The notes beneath the pieces were generated by a model. That model saw only the letters and a program-made list of their open reading frames with translations. It did not search any database and had not been told where the DNA came from. 64,000 nt of DNA from 34-65-8 sp046294735 (GTDB lineage: Bacteria; Pseudomonadota; Alphaproteobacteria; Sphingomonadales; Sphingomonadaceae). The translations under genes and the position numbers were made by a program. Positions 42,212-51,284 of this stretch are shown piece by piece; the first letter of the stretch is position 1; every line of letters begins with the position of its first letter. Location of the stretch: positions 495,339 through 559,338 of the forward strand of contig JBKBKB010000002.1 in NCBI GenBank assembly GCA_046294735.1, in the 5' to 3' direction.

Positions 42212-45082
42212 ATGGCTGACAGCAACCACCTCTACCTGGTCGATGGCTCGTCCTACATCTTCCGCGCCTACCACCGCCTGCCCCCGTTGACCGATCCGCA
42301 GGGCACGCCAGTCGGTGCAGTCTATGGCTACACCACCATGCTGTGGAAGCTGGCCGAGGACCTCGACAAAGCGGAAGGACCGACACACCTTGCGGTTATC
42401 CTCGATGCTGGCAGCACATCCTTCCGCAACGACATCTATGACCAGTACAAGGCCAACCGGCCTCCGCCACCTGAAGATCTGGTGCCGCAGTTCCCGCTGA
42501 TCCGCGATGCCACCCGTGCCTTCAGCCTGCCGTGTATCGAGGTTGCAGGACTTGAAGCCGATGACCTGATCGCCAGCTATGCCCGCGCCGCACAGATGCA
42601 GGGGTGGAATGTGACAATCGTCTCATCGGATAAGGACCTGATGCAACTGGTCGGCGAGGCGGGCGGTGCCCATGGACCGGCCCGCATCGACATGCTCGAC
42701 ACGATGAAGAACCAGCGCATCTTCATCGACGAAGTAGCCGAAAAATTCGGCGTCGGGCCGGAACTGGTCGGCGACGTCCTGGCCCTGATGGGCGATTCGG
42801 TCGACAATATCCCCGGCATCTTCGGGATCGGCCCCAAGACCGCGACCAAGCTGATCCAGGATCATGGCTCACTCACCGCAGCGCTCGATGCAGCAGAAGC
42901 CATGAAGCCGTCCAAGCTGCGCGAACGCTTGATCGAGCACCGAAGGGATGCCGAACTGAGCCGGATCCTCGTGACCCTTAGAGAGGATTGCGACCTGCCG
43001 GTGCCGCTCGATGACATGAGGCTGGACGGCGTTCCACCCGAGCCGCTCGCCGCGTTTCTGGGCAAGCATGGATTCACCAGTCTGCTGCGGCGGCTGGACA
43101 GTGGCGCGGGCAGCCCTTCGCGCACGACCGACCTCAATCCGGCCAAAGCGGTTAACACCGGTGCGGTCGCCGCACCTGACGGCAATCGCCAGCCCTTGCC
43201 GCAATGGCCTGCAATCGACCGCACCCGCTATGAATGCGTCCAGACCCGCGAAGCGCTGGACCAGTGGATTGCCCGCGCCTTCGCCGCGTGGGTAGTGGCG
43301 GTCGATACAGAGACCAGCAGCCTCGATGCCATGCGCGCAGATCTGGTCGGAATCAGCCTGTCGACCGGACCGGGCGAGGCCTGCTACATCCCGCTGGGCC
43401 ATCACGGAGTCGGCGGCGGGGATGACATGTTCGCCGAAAAGCCGATGCAGATCGACCGGGCCGAAGCGCTGGAAGCCTTGTCGCCACTGCTCGCCAGCGA
43501 CGCTGTGCTCAAGGTGTTCCAGAACGGCAAGTACGATCTCAACGTGCTGGCCCGCTACGGCGTTCAGGTCAGCCCGATTGACGACACCATGGTCATCAGC
43601 TTCGCGCTCGATGCCGGACGCGGGCAGGACGGCATCGGGGCCAATGCGTTCGGGGGCCACGGGATGGACGAGCTGTCCGAACGCCATCTGGGCCACACCC
43701 CGATCCCGTTCAAGGAACTGTGCGGCACCGGCAAGAAGGCGATTTCCTTTGCCGAAGTGCCGCTAGACCAGGCGACCGCCTATGCTGCGGAAGATGCCGA
43801 GGTTACGTGGCGGCTCCACGCCTTGCTGAAACCCCGGCTGGCGGTGGAGGGCGGCACCCGGGTCTATGAGCGCGTCGACCGCCCGCTGATCCCGGTCGTC
43901 GCGCAAATGGAACGCCACGGGATCAAGGTTGACCGGGCAAGGCTGGCCAAACTGAGCGAGGAATTCGCGGGCACAATGGCGGGCCTCGAAGGTGAGATTC
44001 ACGCGCTCGCTGGCAGCCCCTTCACTATCGGCAGCCCCAAGCAACTGGGCGACGTGCTGTTCGACACGCTCGGCTACAAGGGCGGGCGCAAGGGCAAGAG
44101 CGGGCAGTATTCCACCGACCAGGCGATTCTTGAAGGGCTGGCGGCGCAGGGCGCAGAAATCGCCACCAAGGTGCTGGAATGGCGCCAGCTGTCCAAGCTC
44201 AAGAGCACCTACACCGATGCCCTGCAGGCGGCGATCAACCCTGATACAGGCCGGGTCCATACCAGTTACAGCCTGGTTGGCGCGCAGACCGGGCGGCTGT
44301 CATCGACCGATCCCAACCTGCAGAACATCCCGATCCGCACCGAAATCGGCCGTCAGATCCGCGAAGCCTTCGTGGCGGAGCCGGGCAACGTGCTGCTCGC
44401 CGCCGACTATTCGCAGATCGAGCTGCGCCTCGCCGCGCATATGGCTGATGTGCCGCAGCTGAAGGAAGCCTTCGCCCACGGCGAGGACATTCATGCCCGC
44501 ACGGCCCGCGAGATGTTTGGCGACGTCAACCGCGACACCCGGGCACGGGCCAAGACCGTCAACTTCGCCATTCTCTACGGCATCAGCCGGTGGGGGCTGG
44601 CCAGCCGCCTGGGGATCGAGGCCGACGAGGCGCAGGCGATCATCGACACCTATTTCCAGCGCTTCCCCGGCATCCAGCGCTACATCCACGAAACGCTCGA
44701 GACTGTGCGGTCCTGCGGCTATTCGGAAACCCTGTTCGGCCGCAAGACCTGGTTCCCCCGGATCAATGCCAAGAACCAGGCCGAGCGGCAGGGCAGCGAG
44801 CGCGCCGCGATCAACGCCCCAATCCAGGGCACCAGCGCCGACATCATCAAACGCGCCATGGTGCGGATGCCGCCTGCCCTCGCCAAAGCGGGCCTGGGCC
44901 ATGTGCGGATGCTGCTGCAGGTGCATGACGAACTGGTGTTCGAACTGCCCGAAAGCGACGTGGCGCGGGCCAGCCCGGTGATCGAACGGGTCATGGCCGA
45001 GGCCGCTCTCCCTTCGATCCGGCTCGATGTCCCGCTGGGGATCGAGATCGGCACCGGAACCAGCTGGGGCGCAGCACATTGA
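42212..45082 (+). CDS. polA: DNA polymerase I
   Basis: A 956-residue three-domain polymerase for repair and Okazaki-fragment processing. Residues 1-300 are the 5'-3' exonuclease (LYLVDGSSYIFRAYH; LMGDSVDNIPGIFGIGPKTA). The 3'-5' exonuclease domain follows (VVAVDTETSSLDAM; NGKYDLNVL; YAAEDAEVTWRL). The polymerase domain has DYSQIELRLAAH (motif A), RAKTVNFAILYGIS (motif B) and LQVHDELVFELP (motif C). All catalytic acids appear present. ATG 42212 has no visible ribosome site. Its TGA overlaps a TTG start of the MscS gene. Confidence 0.97.
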   Translation: MADSNHLYLVDGSSYIFRAYHRLPPLTDPQGTPVGAVYGYTTMLWKLAEDLDKAEGPTHLAVILDAGSTSFRNDIYDQYKANRPPPPEDLVPQFPLIRDATRAFSLPCIEVAGLEADDLIASYARAAQMQGWNVTIVSSDKDLMQLVGEAGGAHGPARIDMLDTMKNQRIFIDEVAEKFGVGPELVGDVLALMGDSVDNIPGIFGIGPKTATKLIQDHGSLTAALDAAEAMKPSKLRERLIEHRRDAELSRILVTLREDCDLPVPLDDMRLDGVPPEPLAAFLGKHGFTSLLRRLDSGAGSPSRTTDLNPAKAVNTGAVAAPDGNRQPLPQWPAIDRTRYECVQTREALDQWIARAFAAWVVAVDTETSSLDAMRADLVGISLSTGPGEACYIPLGHHGVGGGDDMFAEKPMQIDRAEALEALSPLLASDAVLKVFQNGKYDLNVLARYGVQVSPIDDTMVISFALDAGRGQDGIGANAFGGHGMDELSERHLGHTPIPFKELCGTGKKAISFAEVPLDQATAYAAEDAEVTWRLHALLKPRLAVEGGTRVYERVDRPLIPVVAQMERHGIKVDRARLAKLSEEFAGTMAGLEGEIHALAGSPFTIGSPKQLGDVLFDTLGYKGGRKGKSGQYSTDQAILEGLAAQGAEIATKVLEWRQLSKLKSTYTDALQAAINPDTGRVHTSYSLVGAQTGRLSSTDPNLQNIPIRTEIGRQIREAFVAEPGNVLLAADYSQIELRLAAHMADVPQLKEAFAHGEDIHARTAREMFGDVNRDTRARAKTVNFAILYGISRWGLASRLGIEADEAQAIIDTYFQRFPGIQRYIHETLETVRSCGYSETLFGRKTWFPRINAKNQAERQGSERAAINAPIQGTSADIIKRAMVRMPPALAKAGLGHVRMLLQVHDELVFELPESDVARASPVIERVMAEAALPSIRLDVPLGIEIGTGTSWGAAH

Positions 45083-46191
45083 GCTGGCTGATGGGATCAT
45101 CGGCCTCCACCACCGCCCCCACGGCGTGGGACCGGTTCGACCCCCGCCTGTGGCACATTGACTGGCACGGGCTACTGGGGGCCGGGATCGCGCTGGCCAT
45201 GACCCTTGCGGTGGCGTGGCTGGCGCACAGGGTGCTGTTCGCCGTCCTGCGGCGGCTCGCCAGCCTGTCCGAAACTCCGCTGGACGAAATGGTGTTCGAA
45301 CGACTCTACCGCCCGCTGCGCTGGGCCATGGGCGCGATAGCTGTCGCCATGGCAAGCCAGACGGATCCGCTGCTAACCGTCGCATGGAGCAAGGTCGCAG
45401 TCTTTGCGGTCCCTGCGATCATCGGCTGGATTGCCTATACCCTGATAAAGGCGCTGACTCATGCGCTGGAATACCGGGCCGAACTGTCGCCCGATCCGGT
45501 CGCCGCCCGCAGCAGGCGGACCAGGATTGCGATCCTATCACGCACCGCCGTGACCGCAGTAGTGGTGATCACGGTCGGGCTGATGCTGCTGGGGATACCG
45601 GGCGTACGCGATGTCGGCACCACGCTGCTGGCGTCCGCCGGGGTAGCCGCGCTGGCCGTGGGCGCGGCGGCCCAGCCTGCGCTCAAATCGCTGATCGCAG
45701 GGCTGCAAATGGCGATTACCGAGCCAGTCCGGATCGGCGATCTGGTGGTAATCGATGGCCATACTGGACGGGTCGAGGAAATCCGCATGAGCTTCGTCAT
45801 CGTGCGGACCTGGGACGAACGGGCCATCGTTGTTCCCACCAACCGGTTCCTGGATCAGAGTTTCGAGAACTGGTCGCGCAAGAACGAGATGCTGACCGGG
45901 CCGGTTTTCCTCCACCTCGATCCGGCCACGGATATTACGCCAATCAAGGAAGAGTTCCTGCGTTTCCTGGGCACACAAGCCCTGTGGGACGGGCGGACCG
46001 CCCGCGCCCTGATGACAGAAGCACATCCCGAAAGCATCGAGGTGCGTCTGGCGATGAGCGCGCGCACGATCGGCGATCTGTTCGATCTGCGCTGCGCCGT
46101 GCGCGAGCACATGATCGCCTGGCTGCGCGCCGAAATGCCCGATGCGCTGATCCGATACCGGCTGGTGGGCGCCGGCAAGTCGGAACGCTGA
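45079..46191 (+). CDS. MscS family mechanosensitive channel
   Basis: A 370-residue membrane protein with four or five helices in the first 200 residues and the MscS pore/beta domain: TTLLASAGVAALAVGAAAQP, then ITEPVRIGDLVVIDGHTGRVEEI and VPTNRFLDQSFENWSR. It would open under membrane tension and protect against hypo-osmotic shock. The frame begins at TTG 45079 overlapping the polA stop; ATG 45091 is an alternative four residues in. The gene ends two bases before the convergent AAA ATPase stop. Confidence 0.88.
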   Translation: MSWLMGSSASTTAPTAWDRFDPRLWHIDWHGLLGAGIALAMTLAVAWLAHRVLFAVLRRLASLSETPLDEMVFERLYRPLRWAMGAIAVAMASQTDPLLTVAWSKVAVFAVPAIIGWIAYTLIKALTHALEYRAELSPDPVAARSRRTRIAILSRTAVTAVVVITVGLMLLGIPGVRDVGTTLLASAGVAALAVGAAAQPALKSLIAGLQMAITEPVRIGDLVVIDGHTGRVEEIRMSFVIVRTWDERAIVVPTNRFLDQSFENWSRKNEMLTGPVFLHLDPATDITPIKEEFLRFLGTQALWDGRTARALMTEAHPESIEVRLAMSARTIGDLFDLRCAVREHMIAWLRAEMPDALIRYRLVGAGKSER

Positions 46192-46193
46192 AC

Positions 46194-48524
46194 CTATTCG
46201 ACCGGCAATCCGTTGCCCGGCGTGTGCTTTCGGCTGCGAACCGGTTCCACCATCCCTTCGTGGATGAAGCCGATCGGGTTCACTTGCGCGGCGCGCTTCT
46301 TCAGTTCGCCGCGCATCTTCTTGTACTCCGCTTCCATTGCTTCGGTCACGGTGGCGCGCGAATCGTCGAGCGCCTTGACGAAATCGGCCCCGGTCACGCT
46401 GTCCACTTCCCCGCCCGCGCGGCGCAGCGCGTTGAGGCCTGCCCGCCGCACCAGGTCTTCAAGGTCGGCCCCGGTGAATCGCTCCGCCTTGGCCGCGAGG
46501 GCGGCCAAATCGACGTCGTTCGCCAAGGGCATGGCCTTGGTGTGAATGCCCAGGATCTGCTCGCGCCCGGTAAGATCGGGTGTGCCGACATAGACCAGCT
46601 CGTCAAACCGGCCCGGTCGCAGCAGGGCCGGATCGACCAGTGCCGGACGGTTGGTGGCACCGATCACCACCACCGAACGCAGCTCTTCCAGTCCGTCCAT
46701 CTCAGCCAGGATCGTGTTGACCACGCGGCCGGTGACCTGCGGCTCGCCCTGCCCGCTGCCGCGTGCCGGCACCAGGCTGTCGATCTCGTCAATGAACAGC
46801 ACGCACGGAGCCACGGCGCGGGCACGCTGGAACAGTCGGGCAATCTGCTGCTCGCTTTCGCCATACCATTTCGACAGCAGGTCCGAGCTCTTCATCGAGA
46901 TGAAATTGGCCTCTGCTTCCTTGGCGACAGCCTTGGCCAGCAGAGTCTTGCCGGTTCCGGGCGGGCCGTAGAGCAGGAAGCCCTTGGCCGGGCGGATCCC
47001 GAGCCGGGCGAAGGCTTCAGGGCTTTTGAGTGGCAGTTCAATCCCTTCTTTGAGCTTTTCGACAGCTTCGCCAACCCCGCCGATGTCGTTCCAGCTGACA
47101 TTTGGCACCTGCACCATGACTTCGCGCATGGCCGACGGCTGAATGCGCTTAAGGGCGGAGAGGAAGTCCTCCCGCGTCACGCTCAGATCTTCCAGCACTT
47201 CCGGCGGGATTGTGCGGGCATCGAGGTCAAGCCGGGGCATGATCCGGCGCACGGCATCGATCGCCGCCTCGCGCGCAAGGGCGGCGATATCGGCGCCGAC
47301 GAAACCGTGCGTCACCCGCGCCAGTTCCTGCAGGTCGACCTTGTCGCCCAACGGCATGCCTCGGGTGTGGATGGCGAGGATTTCGCGCCGACCGCGCTCG
47401 TCCGGCACGCCGATCACGATCTCGCGGTCGAACCGGCCCGGACGGCGCAGCGCCTCGTCGATCGCGTCAGGCCGATTGGTGGCGGCAATGACTACGATGT
47501 TGGAGCGGGACTCCAGCCCATCCATCAGCGTGAGCATCTGCGCGACCAGACGCTTTTCCGCCTCGCCGGAGACCTGACTGCGTTTGGGCGCGATCGAATC
47601 GATCTCGTCTATGAACACGATCGCGGGGGCGGCCTTGGCCGCAGCCTCGAACACTTCACGCAGGCGCTTTTCGCTTTCGCCATAGCCTGAGCCCATGATT
47701 TCCGGGCCATTGATGGTGAAAAACTGGGCGTCGCTTTCGTTGGCAACGGCTTGCGCCAGCCGGGTCTTGCCGGTTCCGGGCGGCCCGTGCAGCAGCACCC
47801 CTTTGGGCGGATCGACCCCCAGCCGGGTGAACAGCTCCGGGTAACGCAGCGGCAGCTCGACCATCTCGCGCAGGGCCTGGATGGTATCGTCCATCCCGCC
47901 GACATCGTCATAGTTCACCACAGCGCGGCCACCGCGCGGCTCCTCGAACTCGGCCCGCAGTTCGACCTCGGTGTTCTCGTCGATGTGGACGATGCCCTTG
48001 GGGGTGGTCGAAACCACCGTGAGGCGGATCTGGGTTAGGGCATAAGCCGGCACGCTGAACATGCGCTGCACTTCGGGCGGCATGTTCTGGACCGGCTGCT
48101 GACCAGTGGTCGCCACCAGATCGCCCGCCAAGAGGGGGCGGCGGAAGAAATTGCGCTTCAGCGCCTGACTCGGCCCCTGAAGGCGCATTTCCCGCTGCGC
48201 CGGGGCAAACACGACCCGGGTGGCAGCGCGTGATTCGGCCTTGGAAACCTGCACGTGCTCGCCCGAGGCGGCTTCGGCATTGCCGCGCTGCAGACCGTCC
48301 AGCCGGACGACCTCGAGCGCTTCATCTTCGTCATAGGCGGCCATGGCGACTGCGGCGGTGGTGCGCTTGCCGGCGATCTCCACCACGTCACCTTCGGTAA
48401 TGCCCAGCTTCTGGAAGACCGAGCGCGGCATCCGCGCGACCCCGCGTCCGCTTTCTTCCTGGCGGGCAGCGGCCACCTGGAGCCGGACCGCCTGGTCGTT
48501 GAGTTTTGCGTCGGCTTCAGCCAT
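46194..48524 (-). CDS. CDC48/p97-type double AAA ATPase
   Basis: A 776-residue protein with the full CDC48 layout. The N-domain covers residues 1-180 (VARMPRSVFQKLGITEGDVVEI). The D1 AAA module has Walker A GPPGTGKTR and Walker B FIDEIDS, and the D2 module has GPPGTGKTL and a second FIDEIDS. Both modules keep arginine-finger-type RRPGRFD and LRPGRFDE. Such proteins unfold or extract protein substrates. They are well known in archaea and eukaryotes and occur in some alphaproteobacteria. Start 48524 is family-like; 43 upstream codons are not. The substrate and adaptors are unknown. Confidence 0.93.
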   Translation of the reverse strand: MAEADAKLNDQAVRLQVAAARQEESGRGVARMPRSVFQKLGITEGDVVEIAGKRTTAAVAMAAYDEDEALEVVRLDGLQRGNAEAASGEHVQVSKAESRAATRVVFAPAQREMRLQGPSQALKRNFFRRPLLAGDLVATTGQQPVQNMPPEVQRMFSVPAYALTQIRLTVVSTTPKGIVHIDENTEVELRAEFEEPRGGRAVVNYDDVGGMDDTIQALREMVELPLRYPELFTRLGVDPPKGVLLHGPPGTGKTRLAQAVANESDAQFFTINGPEIMGSGYGESEKRLREVFEAAAKAAPAIVFIDEIDSIAPKRSQVSGEAEKRLVAQMLTLMDGLESRSNIVVIAATNRPDAIDEALRRPGRFDREIVIGVPDERGRREILAIHTRGMPLGDKVDLQELARVTHGFVGADIAALAREAAIDAVRRIMPRLDLDARTIPPEVLEDLSVTREDFLSALKRIQPSAMREVMVQVPNVSWNDIGGVGEAVEKLKEGIELPLKSPEAFARLGIRPAKGFLLYGPPGTGKTLLAKAVAKEAEANFISMKSSDLLSKWYGESEQQIARLFQRARAVAPCVLFIDEIDSLVPARGSGQGEPQVTGRVVNTILAEMDGLEELRSVVVIGATNRPALVDPALLRPGRFDELVYVGTPDLTGREQILGIHTKAMPLANDVDLAALAAKAERFTGADLEDLVRRAGLNALRRAGGEVDSVTGADFVKALDDSRATVTEAMEAEYKKMRGELKKRAAQVNPIGFIHEGMVEPVRSRKHTPGNGLPVE

Positions 48525-48925
48525 GCGGCCCGTGCTCCTTGGTGTACTTTCGGCGCGGAAGCTAGGCATTGGAGCGCCCGGATGCAAACCTCGGCCGTCA
48601 CTGCTCCTGGCGACAGGGCAAGAAAGGCGGGGCAAGAAAAAAGCCCCGACCACTGGGGCCGGGGCTGGAAAGTCTTGGGAGAGGATGCCTGAAAGGCCCG
48701 CTCCATATGCAGGTCGCGCGGTTTTTGTGCAAGTGCGAAATAGTCATTGTTAGTTGCGTTTTGTGCAACTTTTGCTGTGCAAGGCATTGTAGATATTGCA
48801 TCAGACACAAACCGGTCGCAATCGCCTTCGCAGTTGCACAAGCATTCTTACGCATATGCAGCATTACGCTGCAAACTTGCCCAGCCGCGCCTCTGCGCCT
48901 AACAGGGCGGCGACAGGAGACTGTG
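48525..48925. promoter_or_regulatory. Divergent control region of CDC48 and scoA with repeated motif
   Basis: A 401-base gap without a supported gene. It holds the minus-strand terminator at 48636-48666 and two opposed copies of a motif reading TTCGCA(C/G)TTGCACAA: minus strand 48739-48723 and plus strand 48827-48841. Further TTGTGCAA/CTGTGCAA boxes lie near 48762 and 48777. The first copy matches 17 bases exactly with the hisS-ppa spacer. Such inverted TTGC/GCAA boxes suggest a dimeric regulator. Confidence 0.6.
48636..48666 (-). terminator. Minus-strand intrinsic terminator upstream of the CDC48 gene
   Basis: AGCCCCG (48642-48648) pairs with CGGGGCT (48660-48666). Read leftward it is followed by TTTTTTCTTG, a canonical terminator. 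It lies upstream of, not after, the CDC48 gene and no minus-strand gene is seen before it. It may end a short RNA or act as an attenuator in the CDC48 leader. Confidence 0.7.
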
Positions 48926-49645
48926 ATGAACAAGCTTTACCCCGATGCCGCAGCAGCGCTGGACGGGATCCTGCGGGACGGCATGCTGATTGCCTCGGGC
49001 GGTTTTGGCCTGTGCGGCATCCCTGAGCGCCTGCTCGACGCGATCCGCGACAGCGGCGTGAAGGACCTGACCTTCGCCAGCAACAACGCAGGCATCGACA
49101 ACGAAGGGATCGGCAAGCTGCTGCGCACGCGGCAGGTGCGCAAGATGATTTCCAGCTATGTCGGCGAGAACAAGGAGTTCGAGCGCCAGTTCCTCTCCGG
49201 CGAGCTGGAGGTGGAGTTCTGCCCCCAAGGCACGCTGGCCGAACGGATGCGCGCCGGCGGGGCGGGCATTCCCGGATTCTACACCAAGACTGGCGTCGGC
49301 ACCAAGGTCGCCGAAGGCAAGGAAGTGAAGACCTTCGATGGCCCCAATGGCCCGGAGGACTACATCCTCGAGCGCGGCATCTTCGCCGATCTTTCGATCG
49401 TCAAGGCGTGGAAGGCTGACGAGACCGGCAATGTCGTGTTCCGCAAGACCGCCCGCAACTTCAACCAGCCGGCCGCAACCTGCGGCAAGGTGTGCGTGGT
49501 GGAAGTGGAGGAAGTGGTCCCGGCGGGCAGCCTCGATCCGGACGGCATCCACCTGCCGGGCGTGTACGTGCAGCGAATGATCGTGGGCGCGCCCTATGAC
49601 AAAAAGATTGAATTCCGCACGGTCCGCGAGAGGGTGGCTGCATGA
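48926..49645 (+). CDS. scoA: 3-oxoacid CoA-transferase subunit A
   Basis: Subunit A (239 residues) of succinyl-CoA:3-ketoacid CoA transferase, which activates acetoacetate with CoA from succinyl-CoA. Motifs: GGFGLCGIPE, SNNAGIDNEGIGKLL, FLSGELEVEFCPQGTLAERMRAGGAGIPGF, and the terminal DGIHLPGVYVQRM. Start ATG 48926 has AGGAG seven bases upstream. Subunit B is not next, as is usual, but one gene later, with a HAD-like lipoprotein gene between. The last four bases overlap that gene (ATGA). Confidence 0.96.
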   Translation: MNKLYPDAAAALDGILRDGMLIASGGFGLCGIPERLLDAIRDSGVKDLTFASNNAGIDNEGIGKLLRTRQVRKMISSYVGENKEFERQFLSGELEVEFCPQGTLAERMRAGGAGIPGFYTKTGVGTKVAEGKEVKTFDGPNGPEDYILERGIFADLSIVKAWKADETGNVVFRKTARNFNQPAATCGKVCVVEVEEVVPAGSLDPDGIHLPGVYVQRMIVGAPYDKKIEFRTVRERVAA

Positions 49646-50571
49646 GCCTGCGGCGAGGCGCCATGGCGCTGGGCCTGCTGGCCATGCCGCTGGCTCTGGG
49701 GGGCTGCGTGGCCGCGGCAATCCCGGTTATTGCCGCCAGCGGGATCGTGGCCCGCGGCGACAAGCACGACAGCGATGACGCGATTTCGCCGGTCGTGGCG
49801 GTGGAACCAAAGGCCGATACCGCGCTGGCTGGCGCCCCGGCGCCGACCATTGAGTCTGGATCGCCTGCGGCGGCAGCGCGCGGCGGCATGGCGGAGCTGG
49901 CACTGGCTCCACCGGCGGCTGGTGTTGGCACTGGTATAGCCGTGGCCGCCAACAATTCGGCCAGCGCCACCGGGGCGGTGTTCGCCGCTCAGCGGGTCAA
50001 TCCCTACGCCGGTTTCTATCTCCACGCCGCCGAGCAGGCCCGGCTCGATCCGGTCGATACGCCGCGCCGGTCGGCGGTCCTGGCAACGCCCGGCGCGCTG
50101 GAGCCGGTCACCAGCGATTGTGCAATCCTGCCGCCGGCTGTTCTGGTGGATCTGGATCCGTCAGGCGGCCGCATCGACACTGCGGCCGCGTTCCCGGTCA
50201 ACCCCGATCTGGCCGAAGTCCTGTCCGCCCTGCGGCTGCAGAATGTGGCCGTGTTTTGGATTTCGAGCGCTTCGGCCGCCGATGCCGGCCGGGTTCGCGA
50301 ACGGCTGCTGGCCAGCGGGCTCGATCCCTGGGGCCGCGACGGCTTGCTGTTGATGCGCCGCGCCGACGACCGCAAGGACGCCCGGCGCCGCGAGCTGTCC
50401 GAAACGCATTGCCTGGTGGCGATCGCTGGCGACAGCCGCAGCGATTTCGACGAGCTGTTCGATTTCCTGCGCAATCCGGCTGCCGCCGCACCGCTTGATG
50501 CCCTGATGGAGGCAGGCTGGTTTCTCACCCCGGCGCCCGTCAGCCCGCCTGCCCCTCAAACGGAAGACTGA
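49642..50571 (+). CDS. HAD-like (acid phosphatase type) lipoprotein
   Basis: A 309-residue exported protein. The lipobox signal ends LALGGC at residue 22, followed by an Ala/Pro-rich linker. The second half carries HAD-superfamily-like motifs: VLVDLDPSGG (nucleophile Asp, then Asp), FWISSAS (motif II), RKDARR (motif III Lys) and IAGDSRSDFDE (motif IV). It resembles class B/plant-type acid phosphatases, but activity is unproven. It is coupled to scoA by a four-base overlap and ends five bases before scoB, so all three genes are one operon. Confidence 0.75.
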   Translation: MSLRRGAMALGLLAMPLALGGCVAAAIPVIAASGIVARGDKHDSDDAISPVVAVEPKADTALAGAPAPTIESGSPAAAARGGMAELALAPPAAGVGTGIAVAANNSASATGAVFAAQRVNPYAGFYLHAAEQARLDPVDTPRRSAVLATPGALEPVTSDCAILPPAVLVDLDPSGGRIDTAAAFPVNPDLAEVLSALRLQNVAVFWISSASAADAGRVRERLLASGLDPWGRDGLLLMRRADDRKDARRRELSETHCLVAIAGDSRSDFDELFDFLRNPAAAAPLDALMEAGWFLTPAPVSPPAPQTED

Positions 50572-50575
50572 ACCC

Positions 50576-51232
50576 ATGACCGAGACATCCGGCTGGACCC
50601 GCGACCAGATGGCCGCCCGCGCGGCACAGGAGCTTGAGGACGGTTACTACGTCAATCTCGGCATCGGCATCCCGACGCTGGTGGCGAACCACATTCCCGA
50701 CGGGATGGACGTTACCCTGCAGAGCGAAAACGGCATGCTCGGGATCGGGCCATTTCCCTATGACGATGACGTGGACCCCGACCTGATCAATGCGGGCAAG
50801 CAGACCATCAGCGAACTGCCGCACAGCGCCTATTTCGATAGCGCGGCGAGCTTCGCGATGATCCGCGGCGGCCACATTGATCTGACGGTGCTCGGCGCGA
50901 TGGAAGTGGCGGAGAACGGCGACATCGCCAACTGGATGATCCCGGGCAAGATGATCAAGGGTATGGGCGGGGCGATGGACCTGGTCGCCGGGGTCAAGAA
51001 GATCATCGTGGTGATGGAACACTGCGCCAAGGACGGCAGCGCAAAGTTCATTCCCGAATGCACCCTGCCGCTTACGGGGCGCAACGTGGTGGACATGGTG
51101 ATCACCGATCTGGCCGTTTTCCAGCGCCCCGACCACCAGAACCCGTTCCGCCTGGTCGAACTCGCGCCGGGCGTCAGCGCCGAGGACGTGGCCGCCAGGA
51201 CAACTGCCCATTACGAGGTCGCGCTGGGCTGA
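50576..51232 (+). CDS. scoB: 3-oxoacid CoA-transferase subunit B
   Basis: Subunit B (218 residues), carrying the catalytic Glu51 in the LQSENGMLG motif that forms the glutamyl-CoA intermediate. It reads YYVNLGIGIPTLVANHIP, then HIDLTVLGAMEVAENGDIANW and GKMIKGMGGAMDLV. ATG 50576 lies five bases after the HAD-like gene. Together with scoA it degrades ketone bodies or helps mobilise polyhydroxybutyrate. Confidence 0.96.
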   Translation: MTETSGWTRDQMAARAAQELEDGYYVNLGIGIPTLVANHIPDGMDVTLQSENGMLGIGPFPYDDDVDPDLINAGKQTISELPHSAYFDSAASFAMIRGGHIDLTVLGAMEVAENGDIANWMIPGKMIKGMGGAMDLVAGVKKIIVVMEHCAKDGSAKFIPECTLPLTGRNVVDMVITDLAVFQRPDHQNPFRLVELAPGVSAEDVAARTTAHYEVALG

Positions 51233-51284
51233 GGCGGGGGTCTGCGGACTCGCCAGCCGGGCCGAATCGTGACAGGATCGGCCG

